64,000 bases of DNA from Phycisphaerae bacterium (GTDB lineage: Bacteria > Planctomycetota > Phycisphaerae > UBA1845 > UTPLA1): the NCBI GenBank assembly GCA_016935885.1, contig JAFGQA010000406.1, positions 1-64,000 on the forward strand, in the 5' to 3' direction. Under the pieces are notes generated by a model that saw only the letters and a list, made by a program, of their open reading frames with translations, searched no databases and was not told the origin of the DNA. Of the stretch, positions 23,258-32,598 are shown piece after piece. Both the position numbers and the translations under genes were made by a program. Within the stretch, counting starts at the first letter, position 1. The number at the start of each line of letters is the position of its first letter.

Positions 23258-24754
23258 ATGTCCGTAAGCTCATGCCGTATGGTGGTTTGCGTCGCGGTCG
23301 GCCTGACCCTTGTGCCGCCGCTCGGCAGCCAGGCCGCCGAGCGGCAGATCAGCGATCTCGTGCCGGCCGACAGCCTGATCGTCTACATGGCGCGGCCTTA
23401 CGCCCGCCTTGCTCAAACGACTCAGCCGGGCCCCGGCGACGCGCAAACCGGCGCCACCTCCACGATTGCCACGATCCTCGCCTTCCTGAACGCCAGCGGC
23501 CTGATACCGGACGAGGGACAGGTCTTCGCCGACATCGCTGCTGCGCTGCCGTTGCTGGGGCGCTTCGAACATGCCATCGTTTTGCTGGACATATCCAGCA
23601 GGATCGTGCGACCGTCGCCCTCCGACGATGACGGCAGCCCACAGCCCGTCAGTTTGCGCCTGAAGCAGCTTCAGGCAGTCGTCCTCCTTCGAACGAACGG
23701 ACAGCACCGGGCCGTGCTGGATCACCTCAACCGCATCATTGGGCGCTACACGAATGACGAGATGGCACGCCTGCGCGTCGAAGAGGTCGGAGGGTACACA
23801 TACCAGCGCCTTGTGGATCAACGGTTGCCAGGATGGGCTGTATGGGAATGGGGCCGCCTGGACGACTTCTTCGTCGTGAGTTTCGGAGAGGGGGCCTTCG
23901 AGCGGATCGCGAAGGCCTATACTGGGCACTCACCCCGATTGTCCGAGGACGAGTGGTTCAAAGCGGCTACCATCAAGACGCACGGTCACAGGGCTCTCGC
24001 CCAGGGCTTCATCGCCCTCTCGCGGCTGGAGAAGCGGCTGGGCAACGTTACCAGGGGACGCCATACGCGGGTGATCGCTGCTCTCGATGCCGATAACATG
24101 TCACACGATCTGTGGACCATCGGTCTGCAAGGCCGGGCTCTGACTTGGTACCGTTGTTACAGGCGGAATGGTCGGGACGTAACGCGGAGCTACAGCGATC
24201 CCAGCACGTATCCCCCGCATCACCAGAGGCTCATTCCAGACGAAGCTGGTCACTATGCGATCATCAAGGTGCCGACCCGGTGGCTTGTGGACAACCTGCC
24301 GCGCGCATGGACTGCTGCTCAGTCGGAGAGCCACGTGGAGGCCTGGGCGCGGGTATGGCAGCGCCTTGAGCAGGAGACCGGCATCGACATCGACGGCAAC
24401 CTGATCAAACACCTGGGCGAGAATGTCATTATTTTCGAGTACCCCCCCCACCCATTGCGGATCCCATTTGCCCTGACGATTGCGTTCGAGATCGACGACC
24501 GTGAGGAGGTGCAAATCGCGATCGACGCCCTGCTGGGAGCATGGGGGCGATATCTGGACGAGCGGGCCAAGCGAAAGGGGACGACCCTTGTCCGCGTGAC
24601 GGTCCACCACGACAAGGACGGTGTGTGGTACTTGCAGGCCGGCATTCTCGGGCCAGCGCTCAAGGTGACGGATCGGTACCTTGTGCTAAGTTGGGCCCCC
24701 CAAGCGCTACGGGATGCCCTCACGTACATTGAGCCGCCGCAACGAGACGACTAA
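23258..24754 (+). CDS. Secreted protein, DUF3352-like
   Basis: Product of 498 residues with a cleavable signal (MVVCVAVGLTLVPPLGSQAA, if started at Met8). It begins its mature part with ISDLVPADSLIVYMARPYAR, similar to the opening of DUF3352 proteins of planctomycetes (a P-A-D/N-S-x-x-x-x motif near the N-terminus). The rest is a large alpha/beta protein without catalytic motifs I recognise; IEPPQRDD forms the C-terminus. The ATG at 23258 has only a distant GGAG; Met8 at 23279 is an alternative. The function is unknown. It is followed by a 136-bp element and then another envelope protein on the same strand. Confidence 0.6.
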   Translation: MSVSSCRMVVCVAVGLTLVPPLGSQAAERQISDLVPADSLIVYMARPYARLAQTTQPGPGDAQTGATSTIATILAFLNASGLIPDEGQVFADIAAALPLLGRFEHAIVLLDISSRIVRPSPSDDDGSPQPVSLRLKQLQAVVLLRTNGQHRAVLDHLNRIIGRYTNDEMARLRVEEVGGYTYQRLVDQRLPGWAVWEWGRLDDFFVVSFGEGAFERIAKAYTGHSPRLSEDEWFKAATIKTHGHRALAQGFIALSRLEKRLGNVTRGRHTRVIAALDADNMSHDLWTIGLQGRALTWYRCYRRNGRDVTRSYSDPSTYPPHHQRLIPDEAGHYAIIKVPTRWLVDNLPRAWTAAQSESHVEAWARVWQRLEQETGIDIDGNLIKHLGENVIIFEYPPHPLRIPFALTIAFEIDDREEVQIAIDALLGAWGRYLDERAKRKGTTLVRVTVHHDKDGVWYLQAGILGPALKVTDRYLVLSWAPQALRDALTYIEPPQRDD

Positions 24755-24876
24755 TCGGCTAATAGGCGAGGCAGACGCGACCTGCCGCCTTCTCTCGTGG
24801 CAAAGTGGGCTGCGACCGGGCGGTTGGGCGCCGCACGGCCGAGAACCGTGTCCATTGCACCGCAGGCTTCCGCGTG

Positions 24877-25012
24877 CGTAACAGCCTGGGCGGGTGCCAC
24901 TGGCAGCTTGCCTGCCAGTGCGTATGCCTCATGCGTCCACCACAGACACCACACGGGCGGACAAGCCGCTCGTGGCACCCAGAAGCGAATGTCGCCGGAA
25001 GTGTCACGGACC
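24877..25012 (+). repeat. 136-bp terminal-inverted-repeat element, copy 3
   Basis: Starts at gcgtaacagcctgggcggg and ends gccggaagtgtcacggacc; the internal stems are as in copy 1, with several base changes (ccgctcgtggcaccc). It occupies the gap between the DUF3352-like gene and the coiled-coil gene; the rest of the gap (24755-24876, 25013-25161) holds no gene. Confidence 0.75.
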
Positions 25013-25036
25013 GCAGGCTTCTCGCCTCGTGTTCTG

Positions 25037-25069
25037 TTGACTTCCTTCCCGTTTTGTGATAAATATAGT
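25037..25069 (+). promoter_or_regulatory. Possible promoter for the coiled-coil protein gene
   Basis: TTGACT (25037-25042), then 17 bases, then TAAATA (25060-25065) with a TG two bases before it (extended -10 like), overlapping a TATAGT at 25064-25069. An AT-rich patch in a G+C-rich region supports the reading, but the exact -10 is uncertain. Confidence 0.4.
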
Positions 25070-25161
25070 AGTCTCAATGCCTTGGCGGCATGCCTTTGGG
25101 GGACCAGCGAACCGTCGCAGCCGCAGTGCGGATCCACAAGGTGATGGGAGGAGTCTCTGTC

Positions 25162-26910
25162 GTGGCCAAGAAGTCAACGCCATCCGCGGGTGGCATTATC
25201 GGGATCATCCTGGGCCTCGTCGTGGTGGCCGGAATCGCCGGCACGCCGCTTTACCTGGCCTACCTTCGGGCCGACGCGCGCACCCTGGACATCGCAGTGC
25301 AAGACGACATCGAAACGATCCGGCGTGTCGTGCTGAGCCTTGACGACAACCTCAGCCTGATGTCGGACGCCTACGAGTCCCTGGGGGGAGAGGCCGTGCC
25401 AGACAAGAAGGATATGGGCAGTCTTCTGACTGCGAACAGAGAACTGCTGGAAAAGGCAGAAGCTGCGGTCAGGCGGCTTGGCACGATGCGCCAGGGTTCT
25501 GAGTCGGCGGGTGCTCACCTCGGCGCGAACCGGATCAAGGCGATCTTCTACCTCACGGCTGGGAAGTTGCACAGCAGCCGGGCTCAATTCGAGGAATCCC
25601 AGGCAAGTGCGATGCGCCGTGACGCCGAACAACGCGCTCAGGCGGTTGCGGCGCTGATCCGAACGAGCGAGGCCATCGAAATCCAAAAACCCACTGAGGC
25701 CTTGGCGTTTGTGGAGATGCGAAGCCGCGCGTTGGATGCCGAGCTCACCCCGCTGCGCGGACGGGTTACTCAGTTGCGTGGGCGCGTTGCGGAGATGAAC
25801 GAGAGGCTTGCTCAACTCGAAGCCACGGCGGCGGAAGCTCGCCGCCAGCTCGCTGAGTTGGACTCCCAAGGACCGTTGTCCTCTGGCGATGACGCGGCGT
25901 ACATCAGACTCTCCGACACGGCCCGGGCGGCCGAGGCCGAAGCGGCCGCTCTGCAAAACGGCAGCATTGAGGGAGCAACGGCCCTTCTTGACGGCGGTGG
26001 CGACTTGCTCGACGTGGTCTATGAAGGTGGCACCCTCCAGATGGGTATCCGTGACTTGCAGCTCGCAATCCAACTGCTCAACGAGCAAGTCGAGGTACGA
26101 GAGCAGGCGAAGGCGAACCTCGCCGGGCAGCGCGCGTACTTCGGAGACCTGGTTTCTCGCCTTGACGAGCAGAAACGCGAGATCGACGCAAGAATAGATG
26201 ACCGGGCTTCGGACATCGATGACCTGCTGGCAAAAGCCAGCCAACACGCGAAGGCCGCACAAGAGGCCCGGGACGAGGCGCTGGTTGCCCTTGAGAAGAA
26301 GGCCGAGGACTTCGCGAATCTCGCCATCAACGCGGCGAAGATGCGAACGCGGGACGCCAGCACAGCCCTGCGTGAGCTGGGCGATGCAGTCGACGAACGT
26401 CTCCAGCGTATCAGCAGGGACGGTGATACCGAGGCGGGGATGCAGTGCCTGGCCGCCGAGATCGCCTATCAGAACGCCCTCGTGCGGCTGAACCAGATCA
26501 ACGCCCTGCAGTCCAGCTTTGAGACGGAGACATTCATTGCGAACATGACTGGGCGAGAGACCCCGGCCGCGATCAGTGAAACGGTCGAGGACCTCCGGGG
26601 CAAGGCCGCGAACTACCTCAACTCGGCCCTGGCCATGCTCGGCAAGGCCCGAGACCAAATCAAAGGTACGAACGTCAAGGCCTCCGACGGCACAACGGTC
26701 AGCGGCAGCCATTACCTCTGGCAGATGGACGTGGGTCGGGCCGCCATTCACCTGCTTCAGGCCAACCTCGCGGCGGATCCGTCCGAGCGATTCGAGGCCC
26801 GACAAACGGCCTATGGGGCGCTCGTCGAAGCCGCACAAGGACGCGAGCAGAGTCCCCTCCTCACACCTGCGATCGACACACTCCAGTACATCCAGCGGAC
26901 AGCGCGGTAG
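25162..26910 (+). CDS. Membrane-anchored coiled-coil protein
   Basis: Product of 582 residues from a GTG at 25162, chosen because GGGAGGAG lies 8 bases upstream. An N-terminal transmembrane helix (IIGIILGLVVVAGIAGTPLY, residues 11-30) is followed by a long, Ala/Glu/Arg-rich helical body. Strong heptads run from about residues 170 to 270 (RGRVTQLRGRVAEMNERLAQ) and 320-420. Charge and spacing suggest a periplasmic or cytoplasmic rod such as those used for scaffolding or envelope spacing. No enzymatic motif is visible and no family is recognised. It lies between two copies of the 136-bp element, downstream of the DUF3352-like gene. Confidence 0.6.
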   Translation: MAKKSTPSAGGIIGIILGLVVVAGIAGTPLYLAYLRADARTLDIAVQDDIETIRRVVLSLDDNLSLMSDAYESLGGEAVPDKKDMGSLLTANRELLEKAEAAVRRLGTMRQGSESAGAHLGANRIKAIFYLTAGKLHSSRAQFEESQASAMRRDAEQRAQAVAALIRTSEAIEIQKPTEALAFVEMRSRALDAELTPLRGRVTQLRGRVAEMNERLAQLEATAAEARRQLAELDSQGPLSSGDDAAYIRLSDTARAAEAEAAALQNGSIEGATALLDGGGDLLDVVYEGGTLQMGIRDLQLAIQLLNEQVEVREQAKANLAGQRAYFGDLVSRLDEQKREIDARIDDRASDIDDLLAKASQHAKAAQEARDEALVALEKKAEDFANLAINAAKMRTRDASTALRELGDAVDERLQRISRDGDTEAGMQCLAAEIAYQNALVRLNQINALQSSFETETFIANMTGRETPAAISETVEDLRGKAANYLNSALAMLGKARDQIKGTNVKASDGTTVSGSHYLWQMDVGRAAIHLLQANLAADPSERFEARQTAYGALVEAAQGREQSPLLTPAIDTLQYIQRTAR

Positions 26911-26954
26911 CTCCCCGGCACTCTCTCGAGACACTTCGGAGTCAAGCCAGTGTG

Positions 26955-27090
26955 CATGACAGTCTAGGCGGGTGCCACTGGCAGCTTGCCTGCCAGTGTG
27001 GATGCCCCACGCGCCCACCGGAGAGACCGCACGGGCGGACAAGCGGCCCGTGGCACCCAGAATCGAATGCCGCCGAAACTGTCACGGACC
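26955..27090 (+). repeat. 136-bp terminal-inverted-repeat element, copy 4
   Basis: Left end catgacagtctaggcgg and right end ccgccgaaactgtcacgg match as inverted repeats at 14 of 17 positions, the clearest terminal pairing in the window. The same internal stems. It ends 75 bases upstream of the promoter of the ArsR-methyltransferase gene. Confidence 0.78.
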
Positions 27091-27165
27091 CGTCAAGCCA
27101 TCACCTCTCGGCGCAACCGTTGTCTCAGCAGCGCGAAAAAAAACGCCGATAATCCTGGTTCTGGC

Positions 27166-27193
27166 TTGACAAGCCAGTCATTTATGTTAATAT
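27166..27193 (+). promoter_or_regulatory. Promoter of the ArsR-methyltransferase gene, with little or no leader
   Basis: Perfect TTGACA (27166-27171), then 16 bases, then TAATAT (27188-27193). The expected start of transcription is around 27199-27201, next to the ATG at 27202. The overlap atattcggatatat (27190-27203) is an imperfect dyad that could serve as operator for this ArsR-type protein. Confidence 0.55.
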
Positions 27194-27201
27194 TCGGATA
27201 T

Positions 27202-28197
27202 ATGGATAGATTCGGCGCACCGTTGCGGATTGGTTCACTCCACCTTCAGGGAAGCGAGGATGTCCTTCGCTCGCTGGCGGACCCCGTCCGACTGAAGCTC
27301 TTGCAACTGCTTCTGTTGGAGGAACTTAACGTCTCAGAACTGGTCGAGATCATGGGGCAGCCGCAGTCTACGACTTCCCGCCATCTCAAGGTGCTCCGAT
27401 CAGCCGGGCTCGTTCACGACCGCCGTGACGGCACGACGGTCCTATACAGCGCGGCCGATGGAGCCGCCGATGAAGACGATCTGAGGGCGGTTCTCATCGA
27501 TTGGCTCAAACGGCGGCCGGTGACCGAGGTTCTGCGCGACCGGCTGCAGAGGGTCCTCCTGAAGCGTCAGGACGACGCCGTCGGCTTCTTTGAGCGGCTC
27601 GGTAATCGGTGGGATGCGCTCCGGTGGGAGGCCTTTGGGGAGGCTTTTGCCACCGAGGCGTTTCTCGCGCTCTTGCCTCGCGAGTGGACCGTCGCGGACA
27701 TCGGCGCTGGAACGGGGTTTCTGCTGCCTACGCTCGCGGACAACTTCTGCCACGTGATCGCCGTGGAGCCGGCGCCGACCATGCTCGAGTGCGCCCGGCG
27801 GCGACTCGCCGGACGTGACGGTCGGAACGTCACGTTTCACCAGGGCAGCCTCAGCCAATTGCCCATACGGGACGAGGCTTGTGATCTGGCCGTTGCCTGC
27901 TTGGTGCTCCATCACGTGCCCGAGCCGGACGTAGCCCTGGCAGAGATGCACCGCATCGTTCGGCCCGGTGGACGGGTCCTTATTGTGGAGCAGGAAGCTC
28001 ACGAAGACCCGGCATTCCATGACATGATGCAGGACCACTGGTGGGGCTTCGAACCCGGGGGTCTTGCCCAGCAGACCATGGCTGTGGGCTTTGGAGGCGT
28101 CAGGCACCACAGGCTGGCGACGGCCAAGGAGCAACCCGGTTCTGTTGAGTCGCCGGGCCTTTTCGTCGTGACAGGCGAGCGCCCCAGTCGGTCATAG
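27202..28197 (+). CDS. ArsR-family regulator fused to a SAM-dependent methyltransferase domain
   Basis: Product of 331 residues. Residues 10-90 are an ArsR winged helix (VLRSLADPVRLKLLQLLLLE, SELVEIMGQPQSTTSRHLKV). Residues 165-290 are a class I methyltransferase: SAM motif VADIGAGTGFLLPTLA, acidic end VIAVEPAPTMLECARRR, then LPIRDEACDLAVACLVLHHV. Similar fusions are often found next to ahcY and are thought to sense SAM or S-adenosylhomocysteine; that fits here, since ahcY starts 57 bases downstream. Met at 27202 is chosen as the family start; there is no Shine-Dalgarno, in line with a leaderless message from the promoter just upstream. Sensor or enzyme action of the methyltransferase domain cannot be decided from sequence. 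Confidence 0.85.
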   Translation: MDRFGAPLRIGSLHLQGSEDVLRSLADPVRLKLLQLLLLEELNVSELVEIMGQPQSTTSRHLKVLRSAGLVHDRRDGTTVLYSAADGAADEDDLRAVLIDWLKRRPVTEVLRDRLQRVLLKRQDDAVGFFERLGNRWDALRWEAFGEAFATEAFLALLPREWTVADIGAGTGFLLPTLADNFCHVIAVEPAPTMLECARRRLAGRDGRNVTFHQGSLSQLPIRDEACDLAVACLVLHHVPEPDVALAEMHRIVRPGGRVLIVEQEAHEDPAFHDMMQDHWWGFEPGGLAQQTMAVGFGGVRHHRLATAKEQPGSVESPGLFVVTGERPSRS

Positions 28198-28253
28198 GAA
28201 ACAACGGACACAGGTCGTATTGAATATAGACAAGGATGAACCGGAGAAACGCG

Positions 28254-29678
28254 ATGACAACCATGACAACGACACAGGACTTCAAGGTGGCGGACCTGAG
28301 CCTTGCCCACTTCGGCCGCAAGGAGATTGAGCTGGCCGAGCACGAGATGCCGGGCTTGATGGCGATCCGAAGGGAGTACGCCGCGCAGAGGCCGTTGACG
28401 GGCGCCAGGATCACTGGCTCGTTGCACATGACCGTGCAGACCGCCGTGCTGATCGAGACACTCGTAGACCTGGGCGCCCAGGTCCGTTGGGCAAGCTGCA
28501 ACATCTTCAGCACACAGGACCACGCCGCGGCGGCGATAGCGAAGGACGGCATTCCCGTGTTTGCCTGGAAGGGTGAGACGCTTGAGGAGTACTGGTGGTG
28601 CACCAATCAGGCCCTCACGTGGCCCGGCAACGCCGGGCCCACGATGATCGTAGACGACGGCGGCGATGCCACGTTGCTGGTCCACAAGGGCTATGAATTC
28701 AACAAGGCGGGCCGGGTCCCGGGCCCGGACACGACGGACGTTCACGAGATGAAGATCATCCTCAAGCTCCTCGCGGCAGAGCAGGCCCGCGACCCGCAGC
28801 GGTGGATCAGGGTTGCCAAGGACATCGTCGGCACCAGCGAGGAAACAACAACGGGCGTGATTCGCCTTTATCAGATGCAGGAGAACGGAACGCTGCTGTT
28901 CCCCGCGTTCAACGTCAACGACTCCGTCACCAAGAGCAAATTCGACAACCTGTACGGTTGCAGGCACTCGCTGGTGGACGGGATCATGCGGGCCACCGAC
29001 GTCATGCTCGCCGGCAAGGTCGCGGTCGTGTGTGGCTACGGCGACGTGGGCAAGGGCTGTGCCCAGAGCCTGCGCGGCCAGGGATGTCGCGTCATCGTCA
29101 CAGAGATTGACCCGATCTGTGCCCTACAGGCGGCGATGGAGGGTTACCAGGTCCTGACAATGGAGGATATCGTCGAGACGGCTGACGTGTTCGTCACCGC
29201 AACGGGCAACTTCGATGTCCTTACGGCTGAGCACATGAGGCGGATGAAGCACAACGCCATCGTCGGCAACATCGGGCACTTCGATCACGAGATCGACATG
29301 GCGGGGTTGGCGAAGCTGCCTGGCATCAGAAAGGTCAACATCAAGCCGCAAGTCGACGAATGGGTCTTTCCCGACGGCCATTCGATCATCGTGCTGGCGG
29401 AGGGCCGGCTGCTGAACCTCGGCTGTGCGACGGGCCATCCGAGCTTCGTGATGAGTAATAGCTTCGCCAACCAGGTGCTTGCGCAGATGGACCTGTGGGA
29501 GAACCGCGGTCACTACGACAAGAAGGTATTCACCCTGCCTAAACACCTGGACGAGAAGGTCGCGCGGCTTCACCTCGACAAGCTCGGTGTCAAGCTGACC
29601 ACGCTAACCCAGGCCCAGGCGGACTATATCAGCGTACCGGTCGACGGCCCCTACAAGCCGGATCATTACCGGTATTAG
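28254..29678 (+). CDS. ahcY: S-adenosylhomocysteine hydrolase
   Basis: Splits S-adenosylhomocysteine into adenosine and homocysteine, the recycling step after methyl transfer. Product of 474 residues with the full family pattern: [20 protein letters not shown] near the start, [20 protein letters not shown], the NAD-binding [14 protein letters not shown], and the invariant C-terminus KPDHYRY. ATG 28254 is used because CCGGAG lies 8 bases upstream; an in-frame ATG at 28236 is less likely. It follows the ArsR-methyltransferase regulator on the same strand, probably as a two-gene operon controlling the methyl cycle. Confidence 0.96.
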   Translation: MTTMTTTQDFKVADLSLAHFGRKEIELAEHEMPGLMAIRREYAAQRPLTGARITGSLHMTVQTAVLIETLVDLGAQVRWASCNIFSTQDHAAAAIAKDGIPVFAWKGETLEEYWWCTNQALTWPGNAGPTMIVDDGGDATLLVHKGYEFNKAGRVPGPDTTDVHEMKIILKLLAAEQARDPQRWIRVAKDIVGTSEETTTGVIRLYQMQENGTLLFPAFNVNDSVTKSKFDNLYGCRHSLVDGIMRATDVMLAGKVAVVCGYGDVGKGCAQSLRGQGCRVIVTEIDPICALQAAMEGYQVLTMEDIVETADVFVTATGNFDVLTAEHMRRMKHNAIVGNIGHFDHEIDMAGLAKLPGIRKVNIKPQVDEWVFPDGHSIIVLAEGRLLNLGCATGHPSFVMSNSFANQVLAQMDLWENRGHYDKKVFTLPKHLDEKVARLHLDKLGVKLTTLTQAQADYISVPVDGPYKPDHYRY

Positions 29679-29834
29679 GAGCCACGCAGGGATAACGAAG
29701 ACGGACGATCTGCCAAACAGCAGGCCAAGCCAGGCGGCACAATCGGCCACGCCATTCCTGCGCCATGCCTTCGCCGGATTGCCTGCCCCGACTGAAGGAC
29801 TGACTGTCTTCGCGGTAGTTCATGGAAGGACGGA

Positions 29835-31397
29835 CTACTGCAGGATGGCGTCAACAAACAGAGGCAGATCTTCGTGCGTAATCTGACCGTCCTTGTTCAT
29901 GTCGGCGCCCCATCGTGCGCGCAACGACCGGCCTTCGGTGCCGTGGAGAAGCATCTCCACGAAGGCGCCGATGTCCTTGCCGGTTAGGAAGCGATCACCA
30001 TCGGCGTCGCCGGTTCCCTTGAGGACGTCGTAGTCATAGGTGTTGCATATGCTGGGCGCCATGAACAGGTAGGTGTCGTCATCGTTCAGCGCACCGTCCC
30101 CGGTCAAGTCCGCCTTGGCGATGAGGACCGGGTCGTCCTCCTCGCCGGAAAGGACCCTCACAAACAACGGAAGATCAGTGCCGTCAACGTTGCCGTCGCT
30201 GTTCATGTCGCCGTCGCCGGGCGGTGGCAGATCGTCGAACCAGTGAGGTATCGTCAGGAACGGATCGCCGACCAGCGTCCACATCCAATCGTCGAACACC
30301 GCTGAGATGTGAAGAGACTCGCCGAGCGTCCAGCCTTCCCGCAACGCCGCCAGGAGCGTCTCGGGACAGGGCCCCAGACAGCAGCCCGGCTCCCCGGTGG
30401 ATCCGATCGCGGCAGCATAACCGGCGGCCAAGGCGTTGGGGACATAGCGGGCACCTTCGTTCACCGTGCTCCGTACGGTCGTGGCACCCCAACTGTTGTA
30501 GTTGAACGCCAGGATGCGGGAGCCCGCGTCCGGGTGGTATAGCCGGTCATCGTCCCATCCCACGACGTCATGTGTGCCGAATCTGAAAGCATCGCGTGGT
30601 GTCTGATCTGTGTCGGCGTTGAACTGTGTCCAGGGGATCTCCGCCAAGTCAGGTTCCTGGACCGCGTACTTCAGCCAATACCAGGTTGAGCCGGGTAGGG
30701 CACCGTCCGTGTAATCGTACCAGACGTGCTCGGTGTTGATGTAGTGATTGGGATCCTCGATCGCCTTGGCCCGCTGTGTTAGGGCCATGGCGTCCGCCAG
30801 GGTCGGTCCGTCGATTCGGGCCACCATGTAGCGGTGCGGGTCCATCGTGGCCTTTGTGATTCGCCCGCCGGCGGGCAACATCAGGCCAACCCACTGCGGA
30901 TTGTCGTGATCGTTGTAGCCCTGCTGCCCGGGGAGAGTCATGGGACCGGGTGGCAAATAGTCGTCGTACACGTCCTCCAGGGCATCAGCCACTGAGTATC
31001 CGCCAGGACCGCCATAATACGGATCATCGTAGTGCCCCGGCACGCCGTATCCGATGATGATCCCCATGATCTTGGTTTCGAGAGCGGGGTCGTTGTCCAG
31101 GAGGTCGCGCACCGGGCCGATGATTTGGTCCTGCACTTCCGCCTTGTCGAGCAGGTGTTCCTCGAGCGAGGCATTGAGGCCGATCATGTTCTCCGCAGGG
31201 ATGCTCCGCTCCTGCTGATACCAAGCCGCCCAGTCGACGCTGTCTTGACAGTTGAGGTTGTAAAGAACCAGCCAACTGTCCGGCATGTCGGCGGTCCGCT
31301 CGTCGGGGAGGACGATCACTTCAGAGGTGGCCCGAGAGAACGTCGCGATAGCTAGGGATATCGCCGTGGTTATAAGAGTGATGCGCCCGGCAGCCAT
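29835..31397 (-). CDS. TIGR03790-like secreted protein with Ca-binding (dockerin-like) repeats
   Basis: Product of 520 residues with an N-terminal signal (ITLITTAISLAIATFSRAT). The main domain begins LVLYNLNCQDSVDWAAWYQQ and continues IPAENMIGLN and MGIIIGYGVPGHY, as in the TIGR03790 family of planctomycete secreted proteins. That family has a fold reminiscent of caspase/gingipain-like peptidases, but a catalytic dyad is not assigned here. The C-terminal 120 residues hold four Asp-rich calcium loops (GDMNSDGNVDGTDLPLF, ADLTGDGALNDDD, GDADGDRFLTGKD, ADMNKDGQITHEDLPLF), i.e. two dockerin-like pairs. These could attach it to a cell-surface partner. Upstream lie two PEP-CTERM genes on the same strand. 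Confidence 0.75.
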   Translation of the reverse strand: MAAGRITLITTAISLAIATFSRATSEVIVLPDERTADMPDSWLVLYNLNCQDSVDWAAWYQQERSIPAENMIGLNASLEEHLLDKAEVQDQIIGPVRDLLDNDPALETKIMGIIIGYGVPGHYDDPYYGGPGGYSVADALEDVYDDYLPPGPMTLPGQQGYNDHDNPQWVGLMLPAGGRITKATMDPHRYMVARIDGPTLADAMALTQRAKAIEDPNHYINTEHVWYDYTDGALPGSTWYWLKYAVQEPDLAEIPWTQFNADTDQTPRDAFRFGTHDVVGWDDDRLYHPDAGSRILAFNYNSWGATTVRSTVNEGARYVPNALAAGYAAAIGSTGEPGCCLGPCPETLLAALREGWTLGESLHISAVFDDWMWTLVGDPFLTIPHWFDDLPPPGDGDMNSDGNVDGTDLPLFVRVLSGEEDDPVLIAKADLTGDGALNDDDTYLFMAPSICNTYDYDVLKGTGDADGDRFLTGKDIGAFVEMLLHGTEGRSLRARWGADMNKDGQITHEDLPLFVDAILQ

Positions 31398-31842
31398 GAT
31401 CCTCTACATACTCCTCCTGTGAGAGTTCACCGATCCATCGTGCCGACAGCGAACCGCAGAGGCAGAGTGCGTGTGATCAAAGCTGCGCGTCCGGGTCCCC
31501 CCTTGACGAGAAGATGTACCCTACCCCGCCCTACGCGTCAGGACTATCCCTCCCACCACGGGCTCAAGGCGCCGGCTCTTGACCAACTGCCGATGTTCCA
31601 CTGCCCCCGCCATAAACCCACCCGGCTCAAAGCGAACCTGACCCATAAGCAAAAGTGGGAACAAGGCCGCCTGGCCCAGAGACCACCGGCCCCATCCCCA
31701 CTGTCAGGTCCACTTCTCCCTGCGGGCCCGTATCCCACGGACCCCTCAAGCTCCAAACACCCCTCTCATCACGCTCTGCGGACTCTCCTCCCCGCTCGCT
31801 CGCTCGCCGCTCCCTTACTTCGCCACACCACCCGTCGCGGCT
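31398..31842. other. Intergenic stretch without recognisable features
   Basis: No gene, promoter pair or known repeat was found. It is C-rich on the plus strand and has one short cgctcgctcgctcg microrepeat near 31796. It must carry the promoter of the TIGR03790-like gene. Confidence 0.4.
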
Positions 31843-32526
31843 TCAGCGCCGCCGGATCAAGACCAAGGCCCCGATGCCAAGAAGAGCCAACGTGCTCGGC
31901 TCGGGAATCAAGGAGATGTCAAAGATAATCACGTCGTAGGACTGGTTGATCGTCGCACTGCCGCCGCCACCAATCTCGGCGAAGGCCTCCACCCAGTTAT
32001 TCAGGGACATGTCCAAGAACCTCTCGGGGAGAGGAATCTGCGACCCAAGCTCCGTGATCTCACATATGCCGGTGAAATCACCCGAGTTCGTCCCATACCG
32101 AGGAAAGGCGTCCGGGTTGTGTGTCCATTCATCGTTGTTCCAGGTGCGACCACCGCCCGTCCGCTCATGGATGGCGATCTCGCCGCCTTGATCGACATAA
32201 GACGTGGACATCACGACGTCATAGTTGCCCAGAGCATAGACAGTCACTCCAGAGATATAGTACCCCTCCGCGATGTCGACGTCGAAGGTAACGGTATCTT
32301 CCTGGACCACCTGCCCGGCCTCATCAGATGTGACGGTAAACTCAACATCCGTAAAGGTGATCGTGCTGCCGCTGATATCCGGGATCCCAAACAGCGTTGC
32401 TTCATCGCCGTTAAACGCATGGAAGTGATCGCCGTATCCCTCCCACGGATCAGCCCCAGCCTGGGCCGTAACGAGGACACCTACCGCAACCATAGCCACA
32501 CCGCACAGTGCTAGTTTACGCAACAT
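31843..32526 (-). CDS. PEP-CTERM sorting-domain protein
   Basis: Product of 227 residues: N-terminal signal (LALCGVAMVAVGVLVTAQAG), a beta-rich extracellular domain, and the C-terminal sorting signal IPEPSTLALLGIGALVLIRRR (VPEP-type motif, hydrophobic helix, Arg cluster). Such proteins are exported and processed by an exosortase and are often tied to exopolysaccharide. No exosortase lies in the window. The next upstream gene is also a PEP-CTERM protein. The domain itself is not recognised. Confidence 0.85.
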   Translation of the reverse strand: MLRKLALCGVAMVAVGVLVTAQAGADPWEGYGDHFHAFNGDEATLFGIPDISGSTITFTDVEFTVTSDEAGQVVQEDTVTFDVDIAEGYYISGVTVYALGNYDVVMSTSYVDQGGEIAIHERTGGGRTWNNDEWTHNPDAFPRYGTNSGDFTGICEITELGSQIPLPERFLDMSLNNWVEAFAEIGGGGSATINQSYDVIIFDISLIPEPSTLALLGIGALVLIRRR

Positions 32527-32598
32527 ACTTCACTCCCTTAGCCAAAATGAATGATGCCTCTTCTCTCTTTTCCCTTCAACCGAATGATCTATCGAAGC

